A program made the position numbers and the translations under genes. Shown here piece by piece: positions 21,897 to 34,884 of a stretch of DNA of 64,000 nucleotides (position 1 is its first letter; every line of letters begins with the position of its first letter). This DNA comes from Syngnathus acus (Eukaryota > Chordata > Actinopteri > Syngnathiformes > Syngnathidae), in contig NC_051102.1 in NCBI RefSeq assembly GCF_901709675.1, forward strand, positions 11,109,412 through 11,173,411, given 5' to 3'. The notes below the pieces were generated by a model that saw nothing but the letters and a program-made list of their open reading frames with translations, did no database searches and was not told the DNA's origin.

Positions 21897-22070
21897 TTCA
21901 AAGTCAAGTCAAAGTCAAAGTCTGCTGTATTGTCAATTTCTTCACATGCTAAGACACACAAAGAAATCGAAATGACGTTCCCACTATCCCACGGTGACAA
22001 GACATAGTACACAATATACATACAAGTAAACAACACAAAAAAAAGAAAAACAAGAAATTTGACTTCAGTA
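21897..22070 (+). mobile_element. Dispersed teleost repeat fragment, unclassified
   Basis: It begins with repeated aagtcaa words, then tctgctgtattgtcaatttc, ttcacatg and cccacggtgacaagac, and ends A-rich. I recall similar sequence recurring in many teleost genomes, but the family name is uncertain. The first ~27 bp match the palindrome arm at 10913-10957 with one mismatch. Confidence 0.6.
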
Positions 22071-23224
22071 TGGTGTTTAGGGCTGCACCTTATGGTTCAC
22101 AGAGGACTCCAAAAATCAAATTTATTGCTAAGTTTGAAATTAAGCTGCATGAAGAAGCACCTTTCTCAAATTAAAAAGTCATATAACTGATTTATTGATC
22201 AAAATGATCTGGTCTCTTTGCTGCAATGATTAAATCTGACCACATGGGAGTGCAATGAGTAAATCTCACCACATGGAGGAGCTGCAGTGCATGAGACTGC
22301 ACTGAAACCTGACTTTATTGCGCACGCACATACAGTACACACTGAATTTAGTACCTTGTACAGTACGTGAGTTAAAAAAAAATCTCTATAAATGTCCACC
22401 TTTTATTTCTTTTCTCACATTTTAACCAACCAATTTAACCTGCCTCTTCAGTTGTGAGATGCATGCAGACGATCATTTATTGATGCACCTCTCTCCAATC
22501 TATCAAGAAATAAGTGAAAGAAAGGGGCGTTTAATGTTCAACTTTGCGTCACTGGTTTGCAATTAGAGCGGATTCGGTTGTCCCTCGTGGGGATAGAACC
22601 AAGCGCGTTCTTGCCAAGGTTCCTTGTTTTGGTAGCAGCAGACAATAACGTGACAATAAAGGAATTCAATGGTTTCAGTGCGGCGGGCGGGCCGAGTCAG
22701 GTCCAATGTGGTTCGGTCCGACCTGCAGATTTGCTCTCTCCAAGCCATGTCACGGTGGCCAAAAGTTCTCAGCGCCTCCTGGTGGCGCCGGTGTAATGTT
22801 CCATTAGGTTGCCAACCGCCGGAAAAAACAAAAAAGAAGAAGAAAAAGAAGCACAGGTGCGCTGCTTCAGAGTAAATGTTTGAGGCTGTCAACGGTGCCT
22901 GCCTGCAGGCTTTAGTTGATTTGATTTATGACTGCACTTAGTTTTTTTTTTTTAAACTCATAATAAATACTTTGATTTTACAAGCTTGTGCACACACACG
23001 TGCACAACTCACAATTACATGTTGCATAAATGAAGCAAATGGACCTTGGAAATAAAGTGGCACGGAGATTGAAGTCGGAAGTCATCGAAAAGTGAGTCAA
23101 ACAAATCTTTTATGTCTGTTGGAGCGCCTTGCCATATTGCCCTTCTTTTGAATGCGGACTTAAATTTGATGGTCTTAACTGTTGGAAAGGAAATGAAGTC
23201 ATGTGCTCAAAATCATTTGTGGCC

Positions 23225-23226
<2 letters not shown>

Positions 23227-23304
<78 letters not shown>
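23227..23304. repeat. (AT)39 microsatellite
   Basis: A perfect alternating AT array of about 78 bp. It is self-complementary and able to extrude a cruciform. Confidence 0.98.
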
Positions 23305-23306
<2 letters not shown>

Positions 23307-23581
23307 CTTAGAGCTAGCGGGGCTAAAGATTGCATTTTCTCTTGTGCTGGTAATACGCTACAAAGACATAGACAAGGTCTTTTTCATGTGTACACATTAG
23401 GCATTTGTGTCATTGTTATATCTATATTGTGGCCACAAATTGAAGAAAAAAAAATGTTTGGAGCTCCTTGGCGGATGTATTCATCCATGTTTAGGATGAC
23501 AAGTTATTGATAGCTTTTTATTTGGTCGCAAACGGTTGCCATGGCGATGTTCGAAGAAAGATTTGGCTGTAGTTCTTGTAC

Positions 23582-23630
23582 CATGTGCAAGTACCTGTCA
23601 CATGCAAGTACTTGAACGTGCAAGTACTCC
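23582..23630. repeat. Three imperfect copies of a tgcaagtact unit
   Basis: The decamer tgcaagtac(t/c) occurs three times at intervals of about 16-19 bp with similar flanks. It is a small isolated minisatellite. Confidence 0.8.
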
Positions 23631-23825
23631 AAAGTGGCCAGAGTTGCGAGGGCCCTTCATAGCTGCTAGCTGCTTAATTTGCTTTCATTTGTCTTGTGCT
23701 ATATTATCTCATTTTTCCTTGTGACGAAACAATATTCACCGTTAGATGTCACTCGTGTGCTACAAATGCTTTAACACCGACAGCACATTTTCAATTGGGG
23801 TGCTGTTGCTTCCTGTAGGATCTCT

Positions 23826-24157
23826 CCTTCCTTCCTTCCTTCCTTCCTTCCTTCCTTCCTTCCTTCCTTCCTTCCTTCCTCCCTTCCTTCCTTCCTCCCT
23901 TCCTTCCTCCCTTGCGTCCTTCCTTGCCTCCTTGCCTCCTTGCCTCCTTGCGCCCTTGCCTCCTTGCCTCCTTGCGTCCTTGCGTCCTTGCGCCCTTGCG
24001 TCCTTGCGTCCTTGCGTCCTTGCGTCCTTGCGTCCTTCCTTCCTTGCGTCCTTGCGTCCTTCCTTCCTTGCGTCCTTGCGTCCTTCCTTCCTTGCGTCCT
24101 TGCGTCCTTCCTTCCTTCCTTCCTTCCGTCCTTGCTTCCTTCCTTCCTTCCTTCCCT
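23826..24157. repeat. CCTT-derived array with GCGT/GCCT variants and higher-order structure
   Basis: Pure (CCTT)n at the left gives way to CCTTGCCT and CCTTGCGT octamers. From about 24028 a 24-bp higher-order unit (two CCTTGCGT plus CCTTCCTT) repeats about three times before pure CCTT returns. All frames are open but low-complexity, so no protein is inferred. Confidence 0.95.
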
Positions 24158-25154
24158 CCCCTTTTGCCATTTGTCCTACCTATCTGCTGAGCCTCGCTCG
24201 CTTCCTATACGTGACAAATTGGGCTAGGAACTTCTGTTCAAAATCTGTTTTTTGTTGGGAAATAATAATCCAAAATCCAAAGTGAACCCTTACCCACCTC
24301 CATGAATGTGACCTATAATCTGAACAACACAATTGAATGTCTTATTGTTATGGTTGTTAATTAAAACACGAGGTCAAATAAAACGAAATGTGGTTGAACA
24401 AGTGTGCACACTGTATTATAATGGTGTGTTGAGAAATCCAAAGTTTTTTTTGGTTGACATTCGTTGCTAATTTGAATAATTCCTTCGACCTTGCCTAAGG
24501 CTACAGTATCTGTTCCAGTATTGTTGTATCACACAAAAACCTGCCATTTTTGAACAGGATTGCGTGGCCTATCAGGAGAATAATGAGATGGTGTTAAAAT
24601 ATCCGTTTGTCCAAGGAAATGGAAAGCACCAGGAGACCATTTGCGCTTTGCTTTCTGCATTTGCTGAAGGCAACGACTTAAATGTCATAAGCCAAGCAGA
24701 TAGGAATCCACCTGGACCAAATGACATTTGCTCGCTTACCGTTTTGTTGTTTACTGAAATGCTCGCAGCCTCTGCATCTGTTCCGCCTTACAGCGTCTGC
24801 AATCTTTGCATAATATTCGCACACGGAGTTATTGCTGCCTTTTAAATCAAACCGCGTCCACGACTTGTGATGTCGGAAACACAACAGAATTTTAATAGAC
24901 TGTAATGCATGATAAATAATTGGGAAAGAAGTGAATCAGCACTTGACGATGAAAAGGACTTGTTGGCTTGTAAAAAAAACAACAACAAAAAAGGTGAAAT
25001 CACAAAGCATGCGAGCAGGTTCAGGAAAGTATCACTTTTTTCGTTGGCAAATATCCTTTATCTTTTATTGTCAAATTCCTCTTCTTTGCATGACTGTCGT
25101 CCACTCTCCTAGCAGCAGGATCAGGCCAATCAATTGAGTAGCAACATTAAATAC

Positions 25155-25450
25155 CGGCTCAGTGGCCTAGTGGTAGAGTGTCCGCCCTGAGACTGGAAGG
25201 TTGTGGGTTGAAACCCCGGCCGGCCGGGTCATACCAAAGACTATAAAAATGGGAGCCATTGCCTCCCTGCTTGGCACTCAGCATTAAGGGTTGGAATTGG
25301 GGGGTTAGATCACCAAATGATTCCCGCTGCTGCTCACTGCTCCCCTCTCCCCCAGGGGATGGATTAAAATCACACGGGGATGCAGAGGACAAATTTCACC
25401 ACACCCAGATGCGTGTGACGATCATTGGGACTTTAACTTTTAACTTTTTA
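25155..25450 (+). mobile_element. tRNA-derived SINE
   Basis: A tRNA-like head has an A-box-like tggcctagtgg (25163-25173) and a B-box-like ggttgaaaccc (25206-25216), about 33 bp apart as in RNA polymerase III promoters. A tRNA-unrelated body follows, with cctgcttggcactcagcatt and cactgctcccctctccccca. The 3' end is TTTAACTTTTAACTTTT. The total of about 295 bp fits a SINE and not a tRNA gene. Clear target-site duplications were not found, which suggests an old insertion. Confidence 0.85.
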
Positions 25451-28400
25451 AATCATCATTCACAAAGTCTTTCATTATTTAGATTCCATTTCATTATGTT
25501 GTGCCTCTTTTGTATTTGTTATGTTGCTGTGGCTGTTTGATTAAATACAAATTCGAGAGTGCTATTTTCCTTTTTCAAAAAAGAAATAAATAAGGGTTTT
25601 GGCTGGAACCATCACAAGGCTGTAATTCATAAATATTTCACTTTTATTCCCGCATGCTGCATAATATGCCTCCTGTCATTTGCTATGGTTTTAAGAAGTT
25701 AGGACTGATGTGAGGATGACTGGAGTCTATTTTACTTTTAAATAAGCCCTCCCCAAGGTTTATTGCTACTTTCTATGCAATGAAGCCCCGGTGATGTCAC
25801 GGCGATGACCTTACAGCAAACATGAGGAGAGAGAGAGAGAGGGGGGGGGGCAGAGGGGGCTCTGCTGTGATCCATGGGGCGCATTATTGCATATGTGGCT
25901 GCAAGTCTATCAAGTTACGACACCATTAAAGCAAGGGCAGAGTGGACAGTCCATTCATTCACAGTTCATAGAAACGCATGGGTAGTGTTTGACAAGCACT
26001 TTAAAGCGCTTATGGTTGACAGTTCTTGACACGCTCCAACCTCGCCACAGTAGCTATGGATGAAATGATATCTGGAGCTCCACACTTTCTCACGCTATCA
26101 ATTTCAAATGTGTGTACAAACATTTGGTAGCAAGTGACCCGCTTACCAAGCCACCTTTACAAAAAAACCTTCCTGGCTTCACATCCAACACTGTGAGAGT
26201 CATTTCAGGAAGCAGGAGGGGGCAAAGGATGAGCAAAAAATTGAAATGATCATTTTGTTCTCCCCACATGTTGTCATCCTCTTTGCCTGGAGCTTGGCAT
26301 TGCTCATGTTTGTAACTCTCTCTGGTTCTTATTATAAGGCTCTCATGATAAATCCTAAATACGTGTCAATAAATGTTAATATCACTCCAGGCAAAGTGTG
26401 TGTGTGTGAGATTTTTTGATTTGGATTTACCCCCCCTGGAAATCAACCCATTTTGGCATCATCCTTTAATGTGAGCTTATTAAGTCGACTTGTGGCAATG
26501 TAAAGAAATCAATTTTGTGGATTAAGCGCTTGTTATCGGTGTTGGCAGGCAAAATGATCACCAAGCAAATCCGTTCATGTTGTATCCATAGCACTTGTGT
26601 TTATCCGCTGGTGACAGCTGCTCATCTGAAGTGGCCGCTGAACATTAAGCTTGATGTGCTCCTCTGTCAATTCAAGGGAGGTGCTATAGGGGGTCATTTA
26701 CCTAGCACGCACGCATAAATACTCACAGCAGTTGTGATGAGGCAAAAGAAAGCGCGGTAGGTAGTTGCTCACTTTAGCACAAGGTCAGCGCTTCTTATGT
26801 TATTTCCTCCACCCTTCGACTTGCCCAGCAGCCATGTAAGTGTTTGGCGCATTGTTGGCGGTGTAAACTTGACACTGACAGTGGACTCGTACGGACAGGA
26901 TGAATGAGTGTGTCTTTTATAGCCTATAGATTGCAGCTCTGATGTATCGCAGCCACAATGAATCTCCTCCCAGTCGCACTATTTTTTCCTCCTTCCTACA
27001 GCTAAATAGAAAAACAAAGGGTGACGTCAACAGTCAAAGAAATTGCCCTGCCCTGTTTTTCCGCTTCCACACATTCAATTGTATTGAACGCATTTGAAAT
27101 TCTCTTTCAACTGGGACTTCACTTGGAGAGCTTTTTAATACTCTGAAGATTTGTTTGAATGGTAACAAAAGTTGTTGTTTGCCTGTTATTTGCATTTGCA
27201 ATGCATTTATCTGGCAGACTATTTTATCAAAGGAGACTTCCGAGTGAGCTGGAGACCCTGGAGTCATCACTTTGTGGCATTCAATAAGGCAAAGTGCAAG
27301 CTTTACATTTTGGGCTGTTGTGTGGGGAAAGATGCTTTCAGAGACAATTAGTTGGCAAACACTTGAGGAGGACATGGAGGGAAATGTTATTGGCATAATC
27401 ATTCATTCATTCATTCTTTCTGAGAGCGATGGAAAACATTTTGCTTTGTCATCAAACAACCAAATATGAGCCAAGTCTAGCCCAACTCTTTGACGCTTTC
27501 TTTGAACGTCTTGGAATCGGCATTTAATATCACACATGACGGATGGATGGATGGATGGACGGGCAGCCGCACAAGACAACCAATTATTGTATCCAAACAA
27601 GACAAAAATGTACATTTGCCATATTTGATGTCTTCTTTAAAGCTCCCAGAAGCCACACGGGGAGAAATGTGTGTTCATTGTAGTAGCAATTCAATATTCC
27701 TTCAAAGCAGAGGTGGAAGGAAGAAAGTGGTTGGGGAACAGATGTTTGAATGTTCTTACTGTGATTGTCAGCAAATTGGCACAAAAGGAGGGTGGCTACT
27801 GCTTTGGACAACCTTCAAATGGCATTTCCACACGCAGCAATTACCCCATGTGCATTTGAAGCCTTTCTTTGAGCCGAAAAAGGAAAACATCTTTCTTCAA
27901 CTCTGCATCTGGACGACGGGGGGGGGGGGGAATCATTCGGCAATATGCTCCTAGGTTATTTCTCCTCATAAATGATTTGAAATGTGTCAGACTGGGAGAG
28001 TTGGCTAAGTGCAGAATTACTCGCCCCTGTGGTTGAAAATTCATTATTCTGCAAATTGCCGACACATAGCAGCTGGTCCTAATTAGCCTTGGCAAACACC
28101 CCCCCCTCTGCATTCCCAAAAGAAGAACACGCTAAAACACGCACGCACGCCGAGGAGCAGTCGTTGAAACAAATGAAATTGTCTAACTGGAAGCGGGAGT
28201 ACTGCTACGTGAAGCTTGTGGATTTTTTCTTTTTTAGCATTAGTGACACTAGTCCACACCAGTGGTTCTAAAATTCGAACCCTCCTGGCTTCCACAAAAT
28301 GTAATGTGGGTGTCATAATAATAATCATCATCATCATTGTATGCCAAATACGAACACGCAAACGGAATAAGTTGCGATGCTACGAAAAGCAACAACAACA

Positions 28401-31400
28401 AAAGGAGGAAATGAATATGTTGCCATTTCCTTCCAGCTACTTGCGCAAATGCAACTTACTGCTGCATCACTGCAATTTTAATTCTAGAAGCATAATGTTC
28501 TCCTTAAGATAAGAAAAGCACCTTCTTGGCCCACTATCTTTTCTAATCTTCCTCACGTCACACTTTTCCTCTCCAGTTGCTTATTCTTGGCTGCCCACAT
28601 GGTCCATTTTCTCCGACTTGCCTCAGGAATGGTCTCAAAGCCCTTTTTGAGCAGGAGTGTCATATTTGGCCATTTCAACAGGTTGACAGCTGTCACATGG
28701 GTTTTCCAGGCCAAGTGCTTCAGATTTTTGGGGTGTTTTATGTGTGTGCTGGAAAAGCTCAAAGAACGAATCAGGAATTGAGTTTCCAAAGAAGCCCATA
28801 TGTGAACGGAATGATTAGAATTTCACTTTTGAAAGAGTCATCTAATGGGCAAATAGGTTTGCATAAGATGGGAGAGAGACAGAAAGCGAGTGAGCAACCC
28901 CTCAAAAGTTCATCCATCATTTTGGATCCTTTGGGTATTTGGATCTATCCAAACGCCTGGGCAATGTTGGTGTCCCCATTAAGGTTCACAGACAGCTATT
29001 TTGGATGGCATCTGAGCCAGTCACTTTTTAGCAGTGTAGGATTCATAACGTAATGATACCTCGACCAGTATTGCTAGTGTTTGTGCATCTTGAGCAATAC
29101 TGCAATCAACATTTCTTTTTTTTTTTTTTTTTAATCACGAGAGTCTAGAAGGCTGGGAAAACAAAGAATCAATCTTTTCTACGCCGTTTTCTTCATCTTT
29201 CAGCTTTCCATTTCATGCCCATGCCATTTAAGCCCAAAATGATTGTTTTGTACAACACTCCCGCTGAGAGCTTTTTGTTATTTTTAGTTCATTGTTATCA
29301 CCAGTTTGTTTGGAACGAGAGCCATTTTCTTTTCTCACTGTCCAATGATTAGCATTTATTTGCAATGTTTATTTTGAATGAAGGTGGAAAACCTTTGAAG
29401 TGCTTTTTACAAGAAAGTCCCAACAGGATTTTGATATGCAAACAGAAAAGAAAAGGATGCTGATTTAGTTCTTCAAAAATCAATTTAAAGCCCACAACAT
29501 TCCAATGTAAAATGAAAAAAAAGACAAATACACAGTTAAGACATTCCAACATTTAAGTAGACATCCCAAAATTGAACACGTATCTGATCGGCTGGATGGA
29601 GTCAGCACATATTTGGCATTTGATACAAAATGGATGATTGTTTGGGTTGTGTATTTGCGGAAGAAGCTGTTTTTGCCCATCTTAACTTGTCATTGAAGTC
29701 ATCGGCCTATTTTTCTCTTCACATAGCGGGTAGTTTGAATTAGTGAGCTCCACGATGAGTGTTTGCCACCTACCTACGGCAAGCAGAAATCCAATTCATC
29801 TTGTATGCTTGCCTGCAGGCTTGCAGGCCTGCAGGCTTGCAGGCTTGCACCTACCTTCCCACTATCACCATATTCATCACATTTGCCTTGAAAATGTTTG
29901 TATCCACGACAAGGATGATTGGTTTCCTTGAGGCAAATGTTTTCAAGTCTTCAGATGCTCTATCAAGAGACATCAGCACTTGTGTCGTCATCCTCATTCT
30001 GTGAAATCACATGCTAATTGTGTTGCTGCTGCTGCTGCTTGCTCTGCTCTGTACTGTACGTCTGTCTCCGTGTTGTTGCTCTTTGTGTGTTTGTTTGAGA
30101 GGACGTGCAATTGTGCCATTTGCTGGCTGTGCGTCAGAGAGAAGCAGACTTACTTTGCATTTGCATGCGAGATTGAAAAGCGCCCGCCCGCCTGCCCGAC
30201 CCCCCGACCCCCCCGGAGTGCGATGATGACTCCGAGGAGCTAATTGCCTGATAATACGCCAGAAATATTCCAAAAAGTCACTTTTCCCTGCTCGGAAAAT
30301 AAACACAAATCTGTGCTGTCACCTGCACGAAGAGGCGATAATTCCAACTAACCGAGTGGAACTGATTCATTGTCACCTGCAAATAAAGATATCCGTTGAG
30401 AAGAGCGCTACGTCGGGATCACTCCGACTCTTTGGAAAGCTATTTCTTTCTTGTTGATATGAAATAAATGGTGTTATTCTTATGCTCTGGGTCTCCCGGT
30501 AGGAGCAAATGTGTCTTATCAACACTAAAAAATGCTAAAAGCCCAGATGAGAATGCTGACAAGAGTGATGCACCATCTACTGCTATCTAGCTCCTCTTGC
30601 TTATGATGCTCTTCTGAAACGCTTGGGCGCTCCTCTGGTGTGTTTGTTTTGTTCTGGCCGGATTTACCCTTCAGATAGTCTCTCCATAAATCCAGATGTA
30701 CTATGGCATGTGTCCAATAGTTGGCCTGAGGGATGAATTGCTGGTAACCAAGGACAAAGCTGTGAGATGGATGATGACAAGATATTCAGCAAAGGTCACA
30801 TACGTAGCTGCCTTTTTTTTTTTGCCCAAGATACACGGATGGTTAATTTCGACACGATGGTGTGAAGCGTCCTTTTTCTGTTTGTTCCTCCATTGTCTTC
30901 TTGGTTCGATTCCTTCTCTTGAATCCTCCTCGCAATCACGTCGCCTTTCATTCCTACCTTGACCTGGCTGAGCCACGGTGGGAGAAATGCAGACGAGAAA
31001 TGACCGCCCTTTTTCTTGTTATTCTGTTGAGCTCGCTCGGGTGGTGTCAGCAGGGCACACAGCTCACAGCACACACCTGCCATGTCTGGAAATGGAGAAG
31101 GTATTGATTAGCACACACACACTACTGGGAATGAATTGGCCTCAGTTGAGTTTAAAGGCTCACTGCGATATGCTGCTGCTGCTGCATTAAGGGGAACGTC
31201 ATGATTATTAATGCAAGGAACTCGCAATGTAGATTATTTTCACATTTGTCATTCCTGATTCTTCTTATAGTTCATTCGAAAGCTTCTTTAATAAGCACAA
31301 CTGGGTGAACATGATGACAAGATAGATTATTTTATTATTTTTGTACTATATATATACTTTTTATTTGATTATTCATTATTATTTTTTCTTATTTATTTTA

Positions 31401-34320
31401 TTATTATTTTAAATTTGCAGCCTGCAGCCAAGTACAGACCGGCTTGTCGTGTCGCCCCCCCCTCCTTTAATTAACACTTACACAAGCACGAGACAAAGCA
31501 CACAATCATGCTGCCGTGTGAGGATTTTGAGAGTGTGCAGCTAATCCACGTGATTGGTATCGGAATCCGTACTCTAAACAGCGCAAGTTGACAGTGGCTC
31601 GGAGCGCCTGAGTACAAGCCAGTATTCTTTTCACAATATTAAAAACTGTCAGTGTTTTCTTGTTGCTACCAAATCTCATAAAGTTGAGGAAACTCAATGA
31701 AACCTTTCAAGTCCAAAAGACATGGCTGAGCTTTGACTCTTTAAATGATATCAGCAGCTCCTGTTATTGCTCTCCTGATTTTCAGCTTTGAGGTCACAGA
31801 GCAATCATTTCATCTTTTTTCCACCGCCAACCACGACAGAATCTAACGTGGCCTCAGACTCGAGCTGCCGATTGGGAAGAGGTGACATGTTTTCAATTTC
31901 TGGTCGATTTTCACACTCTGTGATATCATCCTTACACCTTTTTCCTTTGCTGTGTTTGGACACTTTCTCCTTCTGTGTTGTTGTCCCCCCCCCCCTCCTG
32001 AAATGTTATTGTGAGTCCATTGGTATATTGCTGGGTCTGAAAATGCGCCAACACAACAAAAAAGACAACTTCAATTGCAACTCCAGGCAAGAATCAAGAT
32101 GGCTTTTGCGAGAGAACCCCTCTGCCGTCAACATTTGTTGATTTGAAGAAAGACACAGTGGAAGCGAGCGCCGAGAGGAAGCGTGCTCAGCGCTCACAGC
32201 TTCACTCACTCTTGAATGGAAGCGCAAACAAACAGAGCCATAATTACACTTTCGGGTGGAGAAATTCCACCTTTCCTTATTTTCTGTCTGTAACCGAAAA
32301 TATTCACATCTCAAATCATCCTTTCCGATTGGAATGAATGGAAATGCCGTCAATCTCTAAAGATTTTCTTTTTGATAAGCACAATAGAACTCAATCCTAT
32401 CTTAATTTGTTCTATAATTAATCAGAGTGTAAAATTGTCTCATAAAAACAACAGGGCAATAGTGTCTCCTGTCTAACCTTAGGAAGTATTGCTGGAATGA
32501 ATCATGACAATTTCAGTTGCCTGTTGAGCAATTTGGTCTTATTTTTCCCCAAATACGAATTGATAATCATTTTTACATTTATAAAAGGGCATCAAGATTC
32601 ACAGTATGTACTCTTTCCCCCCAAGCCTGCTAGTTCATTGTGTGATTTGCCACCCAGCCTCTGTCTGCGGTAGAACACATTTGATTGATAGATTTTTGTA
32701 ACTTTGCCTCTCCAGTTTGAGTCAATTCCTCGGTTTACTTGTTGTGACAGAATTGCAGTGTGAAGGGAAAAGCTGTATTGATTGGAGAGCGGGGAGGCTT
32801 TATCCCCTGTCAGCATCCGTGATCCTTTGGAGACCCACGTGCACACACACGCACACGCACACACATGCACTTGCACACTCTTGTCATGTGAGGGGCAACA
32901 CTAACATTTTTTTTGCCCTTGTGTGCACATAATGAGCAAGCCAGGTCTTCATCTCCTCCTTTTGCCAGGCGTCAAAGCACTATTGTTTGGCTGCAATGGA
33001 ATGATCTTAGCAGCTGCATTATTATTCAGCGGCTGTATTGATGTATGTGACCTTTTTCCCCTTTTCTTCAATAGCCATTTTGCAGCAGAAAAGCAAAAGG
33101 CAAGATAGGCAAGTCTTTGATAATTACAGGCCTTATTAGGTTGTGCATCACATGTTGGTAAATAAAAAGATTGTTGCCCGCCCGCAAACACAACGGGCCT
33201 TGTTAAGCCCTGTTTGACAAAAGCCATATGAAGACAATTGGGAGCAGTTAAGGGCACAGCGATAAGAGGCTGTTGTGATTGAAATCATTTCTAAGGCATC
33301 AAATTTTCATGAAATGCTCCACTTCACCATAATGGGCAACACGGCGATAAATGGTTGCACTTTATTGAAAATGCATTCGTTTCCTCGTGACTGGTTGTTG
33401 AGGAGAGGTAAACAAAATGCAAATTGCGCAATGAGCTTGAGAATGATGTGTCTCGCTTGGAAGAAAAAAACAAACAAACAGGCAAAGCAACGTCAAGGGA
33501 ACTATTTCTACCTCCCCCTCCTCCCACCATTTAGATCGAAAACACTTCCCAGGTATCGGTGGGTGATGTGCTTTTGGCAAAATAAGAAATCAAACCTTCT
33601 AGAATTGATTTGAATATATAGCATTTTTCAATTCACTACATTGATAGATAGATTGACAAATACTTCTTCCTTCATGAGATGTAGGATATGTGACTGTTGT
33701 ACTTTGTGAGTGAGGAAGCAAATCATTTGCGTATACGTCAGTAATGATCTCTCCCCGCTGGAGCTGCCGTCGGTACCCCAAGCAAGCATCAGGTTTCCTC
33801 TTGAAATGTGTCGAATGACGCCCGCTGCATCTCTTGTCTATTTAGGCCAGTTCCTCAGCGCTCGCTCTGCCCACACGCGAGTGAGTCTTTATTAGTATCT
33901 ATCTGTTGAGGAGCGTGACTCGACTCACCTCACCTCACCGAGGCTTAAGCAACAGCTCGCTGCTCTCCTTTGGATGATGGGGATGGGTTTTAAAATGGCA
34001 CTGCCCTTTAGATGTTCTCCAAAGACGAAATCAAATCATCTTGAAATTTTTGTTACTTCCAATTTTTTTCTCAGTGATTGCCATTATACTTTCAACTGAC
34101 ACTTAAATGCAGACATTGGGGTGTTCTTTTCCACTTTGTGTGATCATGGCATGTCATGAAAGGTCCATTTTGGGTCCTGACGGGACATCTCAAGAGTATC
34201 ATTGGAGATAATTGTCACACTCCTTTTCTATATATTTAATTCTACTTTTCAACAGTTGCTATCTAGTTCTCTTATATTAGTGGCTTGATTAGAATAACAC
34301 AATATATCGTTTTTTAAAAA
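25451..34320. other. Gene-poor region, no coding gene recognised
   Basis: Mostly unique AT-rich sequence with small homopolymer and microsatellite runs: G-run near 25842, (ATTC) at 27401-27418, C-run near 31981. Open frames reach 158 codons (28577-29053), which is within chance for this much DNA, and none matches a family I know. Regulatory function is possible but not shown. Confidence 0.55.
29806..29848. repeat. Minisatellite of ctgcaggctt units
   Basis: About four copies of a 7-10 bp unit based on gcaggcttgcaggc. Each contains or abuts the palindrome cctgcagg. Confidence 0.85.
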
Positions 34321-34329
34321 TAACTATTT

Positions 34330-34884
34330 ATTTATTCTCCTGGATCCAGGCACAATTTTGGACAGTGAGCAGCATGGAGAGAAGACCGCCACTAGAGGCT
34401 GCACTCTCGGTGACACCCGTGCTGCACGTTGATGAAGAGGGATGGAGAAAGTACCTGAGAATTCAATGGAGAAGGGGAGAAAATAAGATGGTGAGCCAGC
34501 ATCCATCAGTCGGCCTCAGCGGGAGGGAGTGACAGAGTGAAGAGGTAAATGGAAGTGAGCGTCTGACAGCCTGAGCGAGAGATGGAGAGAGAGAGAAAGA
34601 GAAAGGTGGGGGGCGTTTCAGCTTCCCGGCAAGACGGCAAGTGGAGCAGCTCGCTGGCTCGTCTCATCCTCACATTCTCCACTGCAGCTGAGCGGGTGAG
34701 AGGAGAGAGCACATCTGAGCCCAGCGCAAGCAGCCAGGACCACCATCGGCACCACAAACCAGAGGCGGCTGACGCCTCCATGCAGCGAGCTCCGTGCAAA
34801 ACGGCGAGCGAGCCGGGACTTGCGTGAATCCACAGCGAGGACGGCGGCGGCGGCGGCTTGGAATCGCGAGTCGCATCGGAGCAG
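34330..34884 (+). promoter_or_regulatory. Candidate untranslated first exon and promoter of a downstream gene
   Basis: This block contrasts with its surroundings: GA-rich (gagagagagaaagagaaagg), then GC-rich with CGG triplets, ending gcatcggagcag followed by a consensus donor gtgagt at 34885. A short frame from 34582 to 34827 shows no known domain and could be an upstream ORF. It resembles the 5' UTR exon of a vertebrate developmental or neuronal gene with a long first intron. No following coding exon was recognised, so the gene cannot be named. Confidence 0.35.

Larger units (their letters stand above)
22071..25150. other. Intergenic, rich in simple repeats, no gene seen
   Basis: Apart from the arrays listed separately (23227-23304, 23582-23630, 23826-24157), this is AT-rich DNA with scattered short open frames that show no recognisable domain. 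The longest frames lie in the CCTT array and are low-complexity. Confidence 0.6.

Noticed and set aside
23746-24285. Long low-complexity open frames on both strands
   Set aside because: They are translations of the CCTT/GCGT array, which has no stop codons in any frame.
25155-25230. Functional tRNA gene
   Set aside because: The tRNA-like head is degenerate and continues into a SINE body with a repetitive tail.
28577-29053. 158-codon open frame as a gene
   Set aside because: No domain is recognised, the opposite strand is also partly open, and such a length is expected by chance once or so in this much sequence.
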